From: an uncultured Caulobacterales bacterium | Lineage (GTDB): Bacteria > Pseudomonadota > Alphaproteobacteria > Caulobacterales > Maricaulaceae | Direction: 5' to 3' | DNA: 64,000 bases | Assembly (NCBI GenBank): GCA_937928165.1 | Contig: CALFVT010000003.1 | Coordinates: forward strand, 62,001-126,000 | In this document: positions 17,022 through 26,451 of the stretch, in pieces | How positions within the stretch are numbered: position 1 is the stretch's first letter | How the letters are laid out: the number at the start of each line of letters is the position of its first letter | Notes under the pieces: generated by a model | The model's database searches: none | Told to the model about the DNA's origin: nothing | Seen by the model: the letters and a program-made list of their open reading frames with translations, nothing else | Program-made: the position numbers and the translations under genes

Positions 17022-17624
17022 TTATTTCCGGTAAGCTTTTGTGATGATGATCGGCGCTTCTAGGAATTGATTTTCTGTGCCTGCTAAAGGCGTGGTCGCT
17101 GCAACGCGGCCGCTTTGGATTTGGCGGGCTACATCAAGGCCCGATATAACATGACCAAAAACCGCATAACCGGCCCCGTCAGGATTGCGCCTACCGCCTT
17201 CATCTAAAAAACTATTATCGCCCAGATTAATAAAGAAATAGGCAGCGCTACCGCTATCAACTTCGTCTCTGGCCATCGTCACGCTGCCTTGCGTATTGGT
17301 TAGGCCCGACGCCCCTGTGGGTTCATGGTCAACCGCCGCCGTTACCGGCACAAGGTCAAGCCGTCCGCCCTGTATGAGGGACATACCCATATCCAGCGGA
17401 TCCGTTTGCGGGGTTACAACCCGGTAAAACCCTTGACCATCATAAAGGCCATTATCCACATGATAGAGAAAGTCCGCCGCAGAGAGCGGGGCTTTATCCG
17501 GATAAACCTCAATTTCTATTTCCCCTGCGCTAGTCTCAAGGATAACATTCGGGGTCTTATCGCTACAGGCTGTAAGGGCCGTAGCGGCCAAAGCTGCGCC
17601 TAGCCAAAACCTAACGGGCTTCAT
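17022..17624 (-). CDS. Cyclophilin-type peptidyl-prolyl isomerase, predicted lipoprotein
   Basis: A 200-residue protein. The signal sequence ends in a lipobox LTAC with C20, so it is probably anchored in the periplasm. The rest is a cyclophilin fold: IEIEVYPDKAPLSAADFLYHV, GQGFYRVV, QGSVTMARDEVDSGSAAYFFINLG and YAVFGHVISGLDV. The family isomerises Xaa-Pro bonds to help periplasmic protein folding. Its ATG overlaps the stop of the 53-residue membrane protein by 4 bases (17621-17624), and it ends the HNH operon. Confidence 0.9.
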   Translation of the reverse strand: MKPVRFWLGAALAATALTACSDKTPNVILETSAGEIEIEVYPDKAPLSAADFLYHVDNGLYDGQGFYRVVTPQTDPLDMGMSLIQGGRLDLVPVTAAVDHEPTGASGLTNTQGSVTMARDEVDSGSAAYFFINLGDNSFLDEGGRRNPDGAGYAVFGHVISGLDVARQIQSGRVAATTPLAGTENQFLEAPIIITKAYRK

Positions 17625-17782
17625 TTATCTTTTTTCTCAAGGCGAGCTTTCATCGCCATGTCAAAACCTAAAACTGCGACAATTCCCAAGAGCAGGGCAA
17701 ATAAGGGATGGCGCAAAGTCGCTAGCACCGCAATACCCACCCCAAGGCCGATAATCATAGAATAAGGATGTAAGGCTTTCAT
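17621..17782 (-). CDS. Small hydrophobic membrane protein, 53 residues
   Basis: A short gene between HNH and cyclophilin. ATG at 17780-17782 overlaps the HNH stop by 4 bases, and its TGA at 17621-17623 overlaps the cyclophilin ATG, so all three are coupled. The protein reads as one or two hydrophobic stretches (YSMIIGLGVGIAVLATL and PLFALLLGIVAVLGFDMAM) with a basic end, RLEKKDK. No family is recognised. The double 4-base overlaps are the main evidence that it is real. Confidence 0.65.
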   Translation of the reverse strand: MKALHPYSMIIGLGVGIAVLATLRHPLFALLLGIVAVLGFDMAMKARLEKKDK

Positions 17783-18417
17783 TCAGTCTCCGATTTAAGC
17801 TCAATGTCCCAATATAGATAATCAAGCCAGCTCTCATGTAAATGGTTGGGCGGAAATTTTCTGCCCTGTGCCTGTAATTGGTGCATGGTCGGGCGGAAAG
17901 GTAATTGGCGCGGGCGCATGCCCGCATCACGGGCGAGCCGTCCGCCTTTCCTGAGGTTGCAGCGCGAACAGGCGGCGACAATATTCGTCCAGCTTGTTTT
18001 ACCTCCAAGGCGGCGCGGAATAAGATGGTCAAAGGTTAGCTCATCAGGGCTAGAGCAATAAACACATTCAAAGCCGTCTCTGAGGAATAAATTAAACCGC
18101 GTAAAAGCAGGGGAGCGGTTTTGCGGCACATAATCTTTCAGGGCGACAACACTGGGGATTGGCATTTCAAAACTGGCGGAGCGCACGACCTGCTTATATT
18201 CATTGACCACGGCCACCCGGTCAAGAAACACCGCCTTAACCGCATCTTGCCATGACCAAAGGGACAGCGGGAAATAAGACAGCGGTTGATAATCCGCATT
18301 TAATATCAAACAGGGATAATGACTGCGTTTGACGTCGGCCTGAAGGCCCGCCTCGCGGCCTAAAATACCCGGCGCACTTAGGTCAATGTCAATAAGGCTC
18401 ATGACGGTCTGCCGCAT
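17779..18417 (-). CDS. HNH endonuclease family protein
   Basis: A 212-residue protein with an HNH nuclease domain in its second half. CVYC (near residues 119-122), FDHLIPRRLGG and CSRCNLRKGG provide the structural zinc cysteines, the catalytic histidine and the terminal N. The N-terminal half (LILNADYQPLSYFPLSLWSWQDAV) is typical of the widespread chromosomal HNH family of alphaproteobacteria, whose role is not settled. A second in-frame ATG at 18402 is an alternative start. It is the first gene of an operon with a small membrane protein and a cyclophilin. Confidence 0.85.
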   Translation of the reverse strand: MRQTVMSLIDIDLSAPGILGREAGLQADVKRSHYPCLILNADYQPLSYFPLSLWSWQDAVKAVFLDRVAVVNEYKQVVRSASFEMPIPSVVALKDYVPQNRSPAFTRFNLFLRDGFECVYCSSPDELTFDHLIPRRLGGKTSWTNIVAACSRCNLRKGGRLARDAGMRPRQLPFRPTMHQLQAQGRKFPPNHLHESWLDYLYWDIELKSETE

Positions 18418-18579
18418 GTTTTGGATATGGCTATTACGTAGCCAGAATAAATATCATCACATGAAATAAAATGGAAAGCGATTCTCCTTAGCTTTATACC
18501 CTACTAGCTAAGCCGATTATGGGCGCGATGACAAGAGGGGGATTACGCGCAGGGCCACAGGGCCTATGCGCGCCGTATG

Positions 18580-20088
18580 TTAAGGGTCAAATTGCGGGTT
18601 AAGCTGCGCAATATGGCAGAGCTGGTTAAAGCGTATGCGCACCCGCTCCGACATCAGGCTTTTATATTCCGGTGCAGCGGATAGCGCGAGGCTGCCGCCT
18701 ATATGGCTAAGCTTTAGCGCGCTTAAAAGCCGTTCTGAATTACCGGAGGCGACAACGGCAAGGCGAATGGCTGTCCCGTAAACCCGCGCGGCGCACTGTT
18801 CTTTATCCGAAAGCAAAAGCGAAATCGCGGCTTTATTGGGCACGCGCTCTTTCCCCGTCAGCGAAGCAAAGAGCATAAGCGCCAAATAGGCCCGCTCTTT
18901 ATGGGTCAAGCCCGCAAGCGGCGCATAAAGCACATTTTCAAACACAAGCACGGCTTTGTAATCCGGGTGCAGCCCCTTGCCCATACCCGCCAAATAACAG
19001 GCAGCGCGGCGCAGGCGCGTTTCATTATCTTCACTTAAAACCGGTAGAAATGCGCTTTGAGCCGCTTCAAGGAAGTTATAAAGCGGAGCGGCAAAAAACG
19101 GGTTTTGTAAATTCCCCCGCGCAAGGTCTCGGCAGCCGTCAAACAGTGCATCTCTTGAGCGAAGCTCTTCTGAAAGGGATTGATAGATCAAGCCTTCACG
19201 CAGGCCCGCGGTCGAAATAACGACTTTTTGGGGCGCATAAATATCTAAAAGCTCATCAAGTAACAGTCCGCTATAAGGCAATGTTTCCGCCCGGCGGTTA
19301 TTTATGCCCGGCCAAGTGAGGAGCTCATGACGCCCTTCCCCATAAGCCCAGCGGGCGAGATTTCGCGCCTTTTGCGGCGTAAGCGCATAAGATTGCAAGG
19401 TTCGCAACGGGTAATCATTGCGCCGTTGATGCACACTAAAGAGGTTCCGCCATGCGCCCCCGATGAGGTAAAGATTATCCCCGCTTTCTAGGCATGCAGG
19501 GGCATCTCGTAAGTGCGTCCTTATCACGGGGCGGAGCCGCGCCAAATCATAAGCTTTATCTTGGGTTAAATCCTGCCCCAAAAGCTGAAACGGGCCAATC
19601 GGGAAACTCACTCCGCCGGAAATATTTTTATCTCGCACAGAAATAAGTTCTAAGGACGCACCACCCAGATCAGCGGCAATGCCGTGGGCGCGCGGCTCTG
19701 CGGCAATCACACCCATAGCCGCCATTTGCGCTTCTTTTACACCCGATAGCGGCTTAATCGTAAAACCTGTATCCTCATAGACATCTTGGATAAAACCCGG
19801 CGCATCTTCGGCCTCGCGCATGGCCGCTGTCGCGCCGATCAAGACCTTATCAAGGCCGTGCACATCACAAAGGGTTTTAAACCGCCTTATGGCCTGCCGG
19901 GCCAAGACAATACCGTTCGGGTCGAGCCGGCCGGTTGCCCGCAAGCTACGGCCTAAACCAGCAAGCACTTTCTCATTATAAACGGGGGTAAAATTTGCGC
20001 CAAATAGCTCATAGATCACAAAGCGGACAGAATTAGAGCCAATATCAATCACGCCGAGGCGGCGATGCGACAGGGCCGACTTATCCAT
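18580..20088 (-). CDS. ppx: Exopolyphosphatase Ppx/GppA family
   Basis: A 502-residue protein of the sugar-kinase/Hsp70 fold that removes phosphate from polyphosphate or from pppGpp. The N-terminal phosphate loop GVIDIGSNSVRFVIYEL and the later ADLGGASLELISV block are clear, and the C-terminal part looks HD-like helical as in long Ppx proteins. I chose the ATG at 20088; a TTG at 20094 would add two residues. The start lies inside the end of ppk (8-base overlap), so the synthesis and breakdown enzymes for polyphosphate are coupled. Confidence 0.9.
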   Translation of the reverse strand: MDKSALSHRRLGVIDIGSNSVRFVIYELFGANFTPVYNEKVLAGLGRSLRATGRLDPNGIVLARQAIRRFKTLCDVHGLDKVLIGATAAMREAEDAPGFIQDVYEDTGFTIKPLSGVKEAQMAAMGVIAAEPRAHGIAADLGGASLELISVRDKNISGGVSFPIGPFQLLGQDLTQDKAYDLARLRPVIRTHLRDAPACLESGDNLYLIGGAWRNLFSVHQRRNDYPLRTLQSYALTPQKARNLARWAYGEGRHELLTWPGINNRRAETLPYSGLLLDELLDIYAPQKVVISTAGLREGLIYQSLSEELRSRDALFDGCRDLARGNLQNPFFAAPLYNFLEAAQSAFLPVLSEDNETRLRRAACYLAGMGKGLHPDYKAVLVFENVLYAPLAGLTHKERAYLALMLFASLTGKERVPNKAAISLLLSDKEQCAARVYGTAIRLAVVASGNSERLLSALKLSHIGGSLALSAAPEYKSLMSERVRIRFNQLCHIAQLNPQFDP

Positions 20089-22306
20089 TATCAAGCTTTG
20101 GCTTTATTACGTCCGGAGCCATATTTCGGGCAGCCGGCTTACTCGGGCGCGCAAGCTCTTTGGGGGCGTTATAATCCAGCGCTTTGCCGCGCCCGGATAA
20201 AGAAGGATTATTCATGAAATAGCCATGCGCAGAAAACGGCGGACATTCTGCATGAGGCACTATGCGCTCATAGCGGCCATTATCCTTCATCATCCAGCAA
20301 TTCACATTATCATTTAAATTGGCAATCATAATTTGGTCTTGGACTTGGCGGCGCACGGTCGAATCATCAACCGGAATAAAGGTCTCTACGCGGTTATTCA
20401 AATTACGCGGCATCCAATCCGCCGAGGAGAAAAATATTTTAGCCTTAGGGTTAGGCAAGCTATGGCCATTACCAAAACACATAATACGCGAATGTTCTAA
20501 GAACCGCCCGACAATCGATTTAACGCGGATATTATCTGATAACCCTTCAACCCCCGGGCGCAGGCAGCATATGCCCCGCACGACAAGGTCAATTTGCACC
20601 CCAGCCTCAGACGCCTCATAGAGCTTATCGATCACGCCAACATCGACAAGCGCGTTCATTTTTGCCCATATCGCCGCAGAGCGCCCAGCCTTGGCATGCG
20701 CAATTTCCCCGTCGATATAATCATAAATCGTTTGGCGTAATCCCGTCGGAGCAATGACAAGTTTTTCAAGCTGTTTTGGCGAGGATTGGCTGGTCACGAA
20801 ATTAAACAGTTTCCCCACATCACGGCCCATAACGGGGTCGGCGGTAAATAGGGCTAAATCCGTATAAATTTTGGCATTTTGAGCATGGTAATTTCCCGTA
20901 CCTAAATGAGTATAGCTGCGCAGTTTTTGCCCTTCGCGGCGAATAACAAGGGAGACTTTGGCGTGAGTTTTATAATCAATAAAACCGTAAACTACATGGG
21001 CCCCCGCCCGTTCTAAATCTCGCGCCCAGCGAATATTGGTCGCTTCATCAAACCGGGCTTTCAGCTCCAAAAGAGCGGTGACATTTTTACCATTCTCTGC
21101 CGCTTCTATAAGGGCGCGGACAATCGGACTGTCATCAGAGGTCCGGTAAAGGGTTTGTTTAATTCCAACAACCTGCGGGTCATGGGCCGCTTGCTGAAGA
21201 AATTGCACCACGACGGAAAATTCTTCATAAGGGTGATGAACCAAGATATCCTTCGCCGCAATCGCGCCGAAACAATCCCCGTCAAATTCACGAATACGCT
21301 CCGGAAAACGGGCTTGAAACGGTTTAAATAAAAGGTCGGGGCGTTGATTGGTAATCAGCTGGGATAAATCGCTCATGCCTAAAAAGCGTGAGCTATCTTG
21401 GACATATTCGTCCCAGCATTCAAAGCTTTCCATTAAAAATTGGCGCATATCACCTGACATACCGCCGGTCAGCTCAAGACGGATCACCCGCCCACGGCGG
21501 CGTTTTTTAAGCAAAAATTCAAAATGGCGGACAAGGTCTTCGGCTTCCTCATCCACCGCAATATCGCTATCGCGGGTCACCCGAAACGCGCCGCATTCCA
21601 AAATTTTCGCGTCCGTAAATAAATCACCCGCAAAATGGCGTAGTACATCTTCGATACAAACATATTGCCGGTTTTTGCCTTTGGAGGAAATAGACAGCGG
21701 AATAAAGCGCGGCACATGGGCCGGCACCGGAATAAGGCCGTAATGGGTTTCATCATCACCGCTTGGACGCATCATAGACAAAACAAGGCCAAAACCCAGA
21801 TTAGCCATGAAAGGAAAGGGCTGGGCGGGGCCGACAGAAATCGGCGAGAGTAAGGGCATGACATTTTGCTCGTAAAGCTGCCGCACGGTTTCAAGCTCAT
21901 CAGCGGTTAGGCGCGAGAAATTACGAACGCGGATATTTTGCCGCTTCATTTGGCTGCGCAACTCTGACCAGCATTTATCTTGCGCGCGGGTAATTTTATC
22001 TACCTGTTTAGATATCTTCCCAAGCTGGCGGTGCGGGGTCATGCCGTCCGCAGAAAGTTTCGCAAGGCCCGCTAGGTCTTGGGTCCGTAGCCCCGCCACG
22101 CGCACCATATAAAATTCATCGAGATTACTGGCAGAAATTGATAAAAACCGAAGCCGCTCCATAAGCGGCACATTGGGGTTTTGCGCCTCTTCTAAAACCC
22201 GCGTGTTAAATTGCAGCCATGATAGTTCACGGTTGAAATAACGCAGAGATGATTTTTGACATGGCTCCATAGCTTTATCATTAACGGGGCCTTGAGTATC
22301 TGTCAT
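20081..22306 (-). CDS. ppk1: Polyphosphate kinase 1
   Basis: A 741-residue enzyme that polymerises the gamma phosphate of ATP into polyphosphate, reversibly. The N-terminal domain starts with YFNRELSWLQFNTRVLEEA. H467 in THLGTGNYH matches the autophosphorylated histidine (H435 of E. coli), and H605 in LEHSRI matches the second essential histidine (H592). The length and phospholipase-D-like C-terminal domains are standard. It is followed by ppx with an 8-base overlap and preceded by ptsN, 60 bases upstream. Confidence 0.95.
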   Translation of the reverse strand: MTDTQGPVNDKAMEPCQKSSLRYFNRELSWLQFNTRVLEEAQNPNVPLMERLRFLSISASNLDEFYMVRVAGLRTQDLAGLAKLSADGMTPHRQLGKISKQVDKITRAQDKCWSELRSQMKRQNIRVRNFSRLTADELETVRQLYEQNVMPLLSPISVGPAQPFPFMANLGFGLVLSMMRPSGDDETHYGLIPVPAHVPRFIPLSISSKGKNRQYVCIEDVLRHFAGDLFTDAKILECGAFRVTRDSDIAVDEEAEDLVRHFEFLLKKRRRGRVIRLELTGGMSGDMRQFLMESFECWDEYVQDSSRFLGMSDLSQLITNQRPDLLFKPFQARFPERIREFDGDCFGAIAAKDILVHHPYEEFSVVVQFLQQAAHDPQVVGIKQTLYRTSDDSPIVRALIEAAENGKNVTALLELKARFDEATNIRWARDLERAGAHVVYGFIDYKTHAKVSLVIRREGQKLRSYTHLGTGNYHAQNAKIYTDLALFTADPVMGRDVGKLFNFVTSQSSPKQLEKLVIAPTGLRQTIYDYIDGEIAHAKAGRSAAIWAKMNALVDVGVIDKLYEASEAGVQIDLVVRGICCLRPGVEGLSDNIRVKSIVGRFLEHSRIMCFGNGHSLPNPKAKIFFSSADWMPRNLNNRVETFIPVDDSTVRRQVQDQIMIANLNDNVNCWMMKDNGRYERIVPHAECPPFSAHGYFMNNPSLSGRGKALDYNAPKELARPSKPAARNMAPDVIKPKLDNG

Positions 22307-22366
22307 TTTTTTTCGGCGTTTGCCTTTAATTTTAAGTTATTATTTAGCGGCGCATGGCCGCAAAGC

Positions 22367-22837
22367 TTATGCAGCGTTAGACTTTGCATCCCCTAAAAGG
22401 GAAATATACAAGCTTTGCACATCCGGCGCCGCGCGGAGGCGCTCACGGGTATAATTCCGGCGTAATTGCCGCGATAATTGCGCAAGAGCCCGTAAATGTG
22501 CGCCGCCCGCATCTTCGGGGGCAATAATCATCGCCGCCAAATCAACCGGGCGATCATCAATCGACTCATAATCCAGCGGCGTTTCAAGGCGAATAAAAGC
22601 AGCATAGACCCGGTTAATTCCGGCAACCCGTGCATGAGGCAGACCAACCCCGTGGCCCACGCCCGTCGAGCCTAAACGCTCACGCTCCAGCGCGGGATTG
22701 ACAATATCACGCGCAGCAAAGCTTTCAAGTTCAGGCGTGCCCGCAATTAAAAGGGACGCAAGGTCTTGGAATAATTGTTTCTTGCTGGCCGCTGTCACCC
22801 CAAGGGCAACACGTTCAACAGTAATTAGGTCGCGCAT
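22367..22837 (-). CDS. ptsN: Nitrogen-phosphotransferase EIIA component PtsN
   Basis: A 156-residue EIIA-Ntr protein, a phosphate-accepting regulator linking nitrogen, potassium and carbon state. H68 in GVGLPHARV is the predicted phosphorylation site. AAGG precedes the ATG at a fitting distance. It lies just downstream of hpf and rpoN, the classical rpoN-cluster order, and upstream of ppk. PtsO/HPr and the histidine kinase partners are not in the window. Confidence 0.93.
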   Translation of the reverse strand: MRDLITVERVALGVTAASKKQLFQDLASLLIAGTPELESFAARDIVNPALERERLGSTGVGHGVGLPHARVAGINRVYAAFIRLETPLDYESIDDRPVDLAAMIIAPEDAGGAHLRALAQLSRQLRRNYTRERLRAAPDVQSLYISLLGDAKSNAA

Positions 22838-22894
22838 AATCTTACCTTGGGCAGATTGAGTGGTGCATAAATCTCGCGCCCGCCCTATAGCAGG

Positions 22895-23461
22895 TTATTC
22901 GCGCGGGTCAATCCACCCGATATTGCCATCAGAGCGTTTAAAAACCACATTAAGCCCCCCGTGACGGGCATTATGAAAAACCACAACCCCATGATCGGCA
23001 AGGCCAAGCTCCAAAGCGGCCATGCTCGGCGTTAAGGTTCTAATCTCACCTGCGGCTTCGGCAATCACCAAAGGCTCACCAATGTTGTCTTGCTTATCAT
23101 CGTCATCCGCCTCGTTAACCGGGTTTTCCAAAATAAACATAGAGAACGACTTGGATTTCTCCGCCGCATTATGATCTTTTAACCGGCGGTTATAGCGCCG
23201 CAAACGCTTTTCTAAATGTTCGAGGGCCTCATCTGCTGCCCCGTAAGCATCCGCCGCCTCGCCGCCCCCTTCAAGGCTCGCCCCGGAGGGTAAATGAACG
23301 GAGCAGAGCGCGCGAAACCCGCTTCCTTCTCGGCTCACAGAGGCCTGTGCCTGACCATCTCTATGTATATATTTGTCCATCATTTCATCAATTCGGCCCG
23401 TTATTCGCTCACGCAGGGCGGGGGAGACATCAATACCTTTAGAGACGATTTGAGTTGGCAT
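22895..23461 (-). CDS. hpf: Long-form ribosome hibernation promoting factor
   Basis: A 188-residue protein. The N-terminal domain (residues 1-100, PTQIVSKGIDVSPALRERI) binds the decoding region of idle 30S subunits. The C-terminal domain (from about residue 130, ending NVVFKRSDGNIGWIDPRE) dimerises ribosomes into 100S particles, which marks the long type. I chose the ATG at 23461 because AAAGGA lies just upstream; an in-frame start 15 codons earlier is not supported. It is the second gene after rpoN and is followed by ptsN. Confidence 0.94.
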   Translation of the reverse strand: MPTQIVSKGIDVSPALRERITGRIDEMMDKYIHRDGQAQASVSREGSGFRALCSVHLPSGASLEGGGEAADAYGAADEALEHLEKRLRRYNRRLKDHNAAEKSKSFSMFILENPVNEADDDDKQDNIGEPLVIAEAAGEIRTLTPSMAALELGLADHGVVVFHNARHGGLNVVFKRSDGNIGWIDPRE

Positions 23462-23623
23462 AAGCAGATCCTTTGTTTGGATGAATGTTACAATAAAGCT
23501 TAGCACAGCCAGAGGGGCGGCGCAGCTTTTAAATTTTATTTGCTTTATATATAATAAATAATCGCAACGGCGCTGGGTTCAAGACCTGAGCCTTAAATGA
23601 AACGGTCTCATTCAGCCGTAAAG

Positions 23624-25135
23624 CTAAGCGCGGGATTTAAATTGGCGGCGACGCTGTACAGAGGAGGGAATCCCCATAGATTCGCGGTATTTCGCCACTG
23701 TTCGGCGGGCCACATCCACCCCTTGATCTTGGAGGAGTGAGACAAGCTTATCGTCAGATTTGACAGATTTAACGTCAAATTCTTCGCCAATAAGAATTTT
23801 GATTTTATGACGCACAGCCTCGGCGCTATAAGCTTCACCGCCGGACGCAGATGGGATAGAGGCGGAGAAAAAGAATTTCAGCTCAAACATACCGCGCGGG
23901 CAGGACATAAATTTATTCGACGTCACGCGGCTGACCGTGCTTTCATGCATATCAATAGCGTCGGCCACCTGTTTCAAATTCAGCGGGCGCATATAATCAA
24001 GGCCAAAGGCAAAAAACTCATCTTGCTGTTTCACAATCTCAGCAGAGACCTTTAATATGGTCCGGGCCCGTTGATCCAAGGAGCGAATAAGCCAGCTCGC
24101 ATTTTGATGACATTCATTGATAAAATCTTTGGTGCTGTCATTACCGCCTAGCTTGCTCACTTCGGTCATATATTGATTATTAATCAAAACCCGCGGCAGG
24201 GTTTCCGTATTGAGCTCAAGCGTCCAGCCCCCTTGTGGGGTCTCGCGCACAAAAACATCCGGCGCCACAGCGGCGGCCATATCGCCCCCATAAGCTAGCC
24301 CCGGCTTTGGCGATAAACGGCGAATAAGCTTTAGCCTGTCTTGAAGGCGCTCAAGGGATAAATCCGCAAGTTTAGCCAACTTGCCAAGGTCGTGACGGGC
24401 GACCATTTCCAGATTATCTAAAATCACCTGCATGGCTTGGTCGAGCTTTTCCTGTTCTTTAAGCTGTAGGGATAAACATTCCGGCAGGTTTTGCGCAAAC
24501 ACGCCCGTGGGCTCAAAACTCTTAAGCTGGCTTAAAACAGATTGCACCCGCAGCGGCGTAACGCCCAAACGCTGCGCAACATCATCAACAGCACCGCGAA
24601 AATATCCATTTTCATCCACCTGATCAATCAAATATTTGCCAATTAAACGGTTTTTTTCATCTTTTATACTCACGCCTAATTGCGCGGTTAAAATATCACT
24701 CAGGCTCTCAACTTCCGCATGATTATCAGTCGGGTTAAAATCATCCCCGCCGCCCACGGATAAATCTCGTCCAAGGCGGTGACGGTCAAGGCGATCACTT
24801 GGCTGCTCGGACATACGCTCTGCAGGGCTGGCTTCTGAATCCACCGCATGATCGGGTACGTCCAGAGAGGCACTGGCTTCATTTGTAGGTTGGTCGAGGG
24901 TTAAATCTTCGCGCGGGCCGACATCATCTTTGACGACCTCCCCTTCGCTGCGGCGGTTATCTTCAGGATTGCCGCGTTCAAGAAGTGGATTTGTCTCTAA
25001 TTGCTCGTCAATAAAAGCAGATAGTTCTATATTCGATAATTGCAGTAGTTTGATCGCCTGCTGTAATTGCGGCGTCATCACCAAAGACTGCGTTTGCCGC
25101 TGCTGTAATTTTGGCCCCAATGCCATATATATCAC
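23624..25135 (-). CDS. rpoN: RNA polymerase sigma-54 factor RpoN
   Basis: A 503-residue sigma factor that directs RNA polymerase to -24/-12 promoters and needs AAA+ activators. Region I is Gln/Leu-rich (LVMTPQLQQAIKLLQLSNIEL). An acidic linker spans about residues 60-140, then come the core-binding region and a helix-turn-helix (MHESTVSRVTSNKFM). The RpoN box ARRTVAKYRE lies near the end. The usual upstream neighbour lptB is absent; instead a divergent iron alcohol dehydrogenase starts 177 bases away. No clear -24/-12 promoter was seen in the window. Confidence 0.96.
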   Translation of the reverse strand: MIYMALGPKLQQRQTQSLVMTPQLQQAIKLLQLSNIELSAFIDEQLETNPLLERGNPEDNRRSEGEVVKDDVGPREDLTLDQPTNEASASLDVPDHAVDSEASPAERMSEQPSDRLDRHRLGRDLSVGGGDDFNPTDNHAEVESLSDILTAQLGVSIKDEKNRLIGKYLIDQVDENGYFRGAVDDVAQRLGVTPLRVQSVLSQLKSFEPTGVFAQNLPECLSLQLKEQEKLDQAMQVILDNLEMVARHDLGKLAKLADLSLERLQDRLKLIRRLSPKPGLAYGGDMAAAVAPDVFVRETPQGGWTLELNTETLPRVLINNQYMTEVSKLGGNDSTKDFINECHQNASWLIRSLDQRARTILKVSAEIVKQQDEFFAFGLDYMRPLNLKQVADAIDMHESTVSRVTSNKFMSCPRGMFELKFFFSASIPSASGGEAYSAEAVRHKIKILIGEEFDVKSVKSDDKLVSLLQDQGVDVARRTVAKYRESMGIPSSVQRRRQFKSRA

Positions 25136-25312
25136 CTTAAATGGGCGAGTTATCTCGCTCTCAATATATGTGGCTATAACCGCAAATCTTTAAAAAGTGG
25201 TTGCGAGAGCCAAAATAAACATAAGTTGAAGGTGTAAGTCCGCCCGCGCGCAGATTAACCTTGGCGCGGCAAGTCCTATCTGGCAGAGTCAAGACCCGTG
25301 AAAGGTTTATCT

Positions 25313-26449
25313 ATGCATCATTTTCAAACGGTTTCCGATATCCGCATTGATACCGGCGGCGTAGTGCGGCTTGATGCCCATATTCGCGGTCTTTGCCCGA
25401 ATAAACGTATTGCGATTATTACCGACAAAGGGGTGCACGGCTTAGGCCTGATAGACGCGGGGCTTAACGCCCTTGAAGAGGCCGGTTATGACGTCATGAT
25501 TTTTGATGAGGTCACCGCTGATCCGCCCGAAGAGATTGTGCTAAAAGGCGCAAAGGCTGTATCCGCATTTCAAGCCGGATTAGTTATTGGGTTTGGCGGC
25601 GGCTCCCCCATGGATACGGCCAAGGTGATCGCCCATCTTTGCGGCGATAATGAACAGCCCCTCAACCAGCTTTACGGAGTTGGGCAGGCTAAGGGGCCAA
25701 AACTACCACTCCTGCTCATTCCAACCACCGCCGGAACCGGTTCAGAGGTGACCAATGTGGCGATTATAACGACCGGAAAAACCGCTAAAAAAGGCGTTGT
25801 TGCCGATAGTCTTTATGCGGACCGGGTTTTGCTCGATGCGGCGCTCACCCTGGGGCTGCCCGCATCTATCACGGCCTCAACCGGGATTGACGCCATGGTG
25901 CACGCCATTGAAGCTTACACCTCTACTCGGCTTAAAAACCCGATCTCCGATGCGCTCGCTTTAACGGCTTTACGTAAACTTCGCGGGGCGATTGTGCGCG
26001 CAGTTCAAAACGGCCATGAAGATATTGAAGCCCGCAATGATATGCTCATTGGGGCGATGATTGCGGGGCAGGCCTTTTCCAACGCCCCTTGCGCCGCCGT
26101 TCATGCTCTTGCCTATCCGCTCGGCGGGTTTTTTCACGTCCCCCACGGGCTATCCAATGCTCTAGTTCTCACAGAGGTAATGACATATAATCTGCCCAAA
26201 GCCGATCATTGGTACGCAGAAATTGCCGCCGACATCGGGGCGGGGCAAACAGGCACTGACCTCATAGATGATATGATCCGCCTTAAAGCGGAAACCAAAG
26301 TCCCCCTAAGGCTAAGGGAGGTTAATATACCCGCAGACGCTATTCCCATCATGGCCGATGATGCCATGACCAAAGACAGGCTGTTGATAAATAATCCACG
26401 CGAAATGACGCTAAAAGCGGCCACCGCCATTTATAATGCGGTTTTGTAA
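25313..26449 (+). CDS. Iron-containing alcohol dehydrogenase
   Basis: A 378-residue NAD(P)-dependent group III dehydrogenase. The nucleotide loop is GFGGGSPMDTAK, followed by IPTTAGTGSEVTNVA. Metal ligands are provided by DAMVHAIEAY, the histidine of NAPCAAVHALAYPLGG, and HVPHG. I chose the ATG at 25313 because AAAGG lies seven bases upstream; the GTG at 25298 is less likely. Substrates in the family include ethanol, 1,3-propanediol, 1-butanol and maleylacetate, and the sequence does not decide. It ends two bases from the convergent yqeY gene. Confidence 0.92.
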   Translation: MHHFQTVSDIRIDTGGVVRLDAHIRGLCPNKRIAIITDKGVHGLGLIDAGLNALEEAGYDVMIFDEVTADPPEEIVLKGAKAVSAFQAGLVIGFGGGSPMDTAKVIAHLCGDNEQPLNQLYGVGQAKGPKLPLLLIPTTAGTGSEVTNVAIITTGKTAKKGVVADSLYADRVLLDAALTLGLPASITASTGIDAMVHAIEAYTSTRLKNPISDALALTALRKLRGAIVRAVQNGHEDIEARNDMLIGAMIAGQAFSNAPCAAVHALAYPLGGFFHVPHGLSNALVLTEVMTYNLPKADHWYAEIAADIGAGQTGTDLIDDMIRLKAETKVPLRLREVNIPADAIPIMADDAMTKDRLLINNPREMTLKAATAIYNAVL

Positions 26450-26451
26450 GC

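Noticed and set aside
23577-23587. GGTTCAAGACC resembling a tRNA T-loop
   Set aside because: The flanking bases do not form a T-stem, and no acceptor or anticodon arms can be built around it.
25136-25312. Possible sigma-54 promoter upstream of the alcohol dehydrogenase
   Set aside because: The TTGGCGCGGCAAGT stretch lacks the spacing of the -24/-12 consensus.
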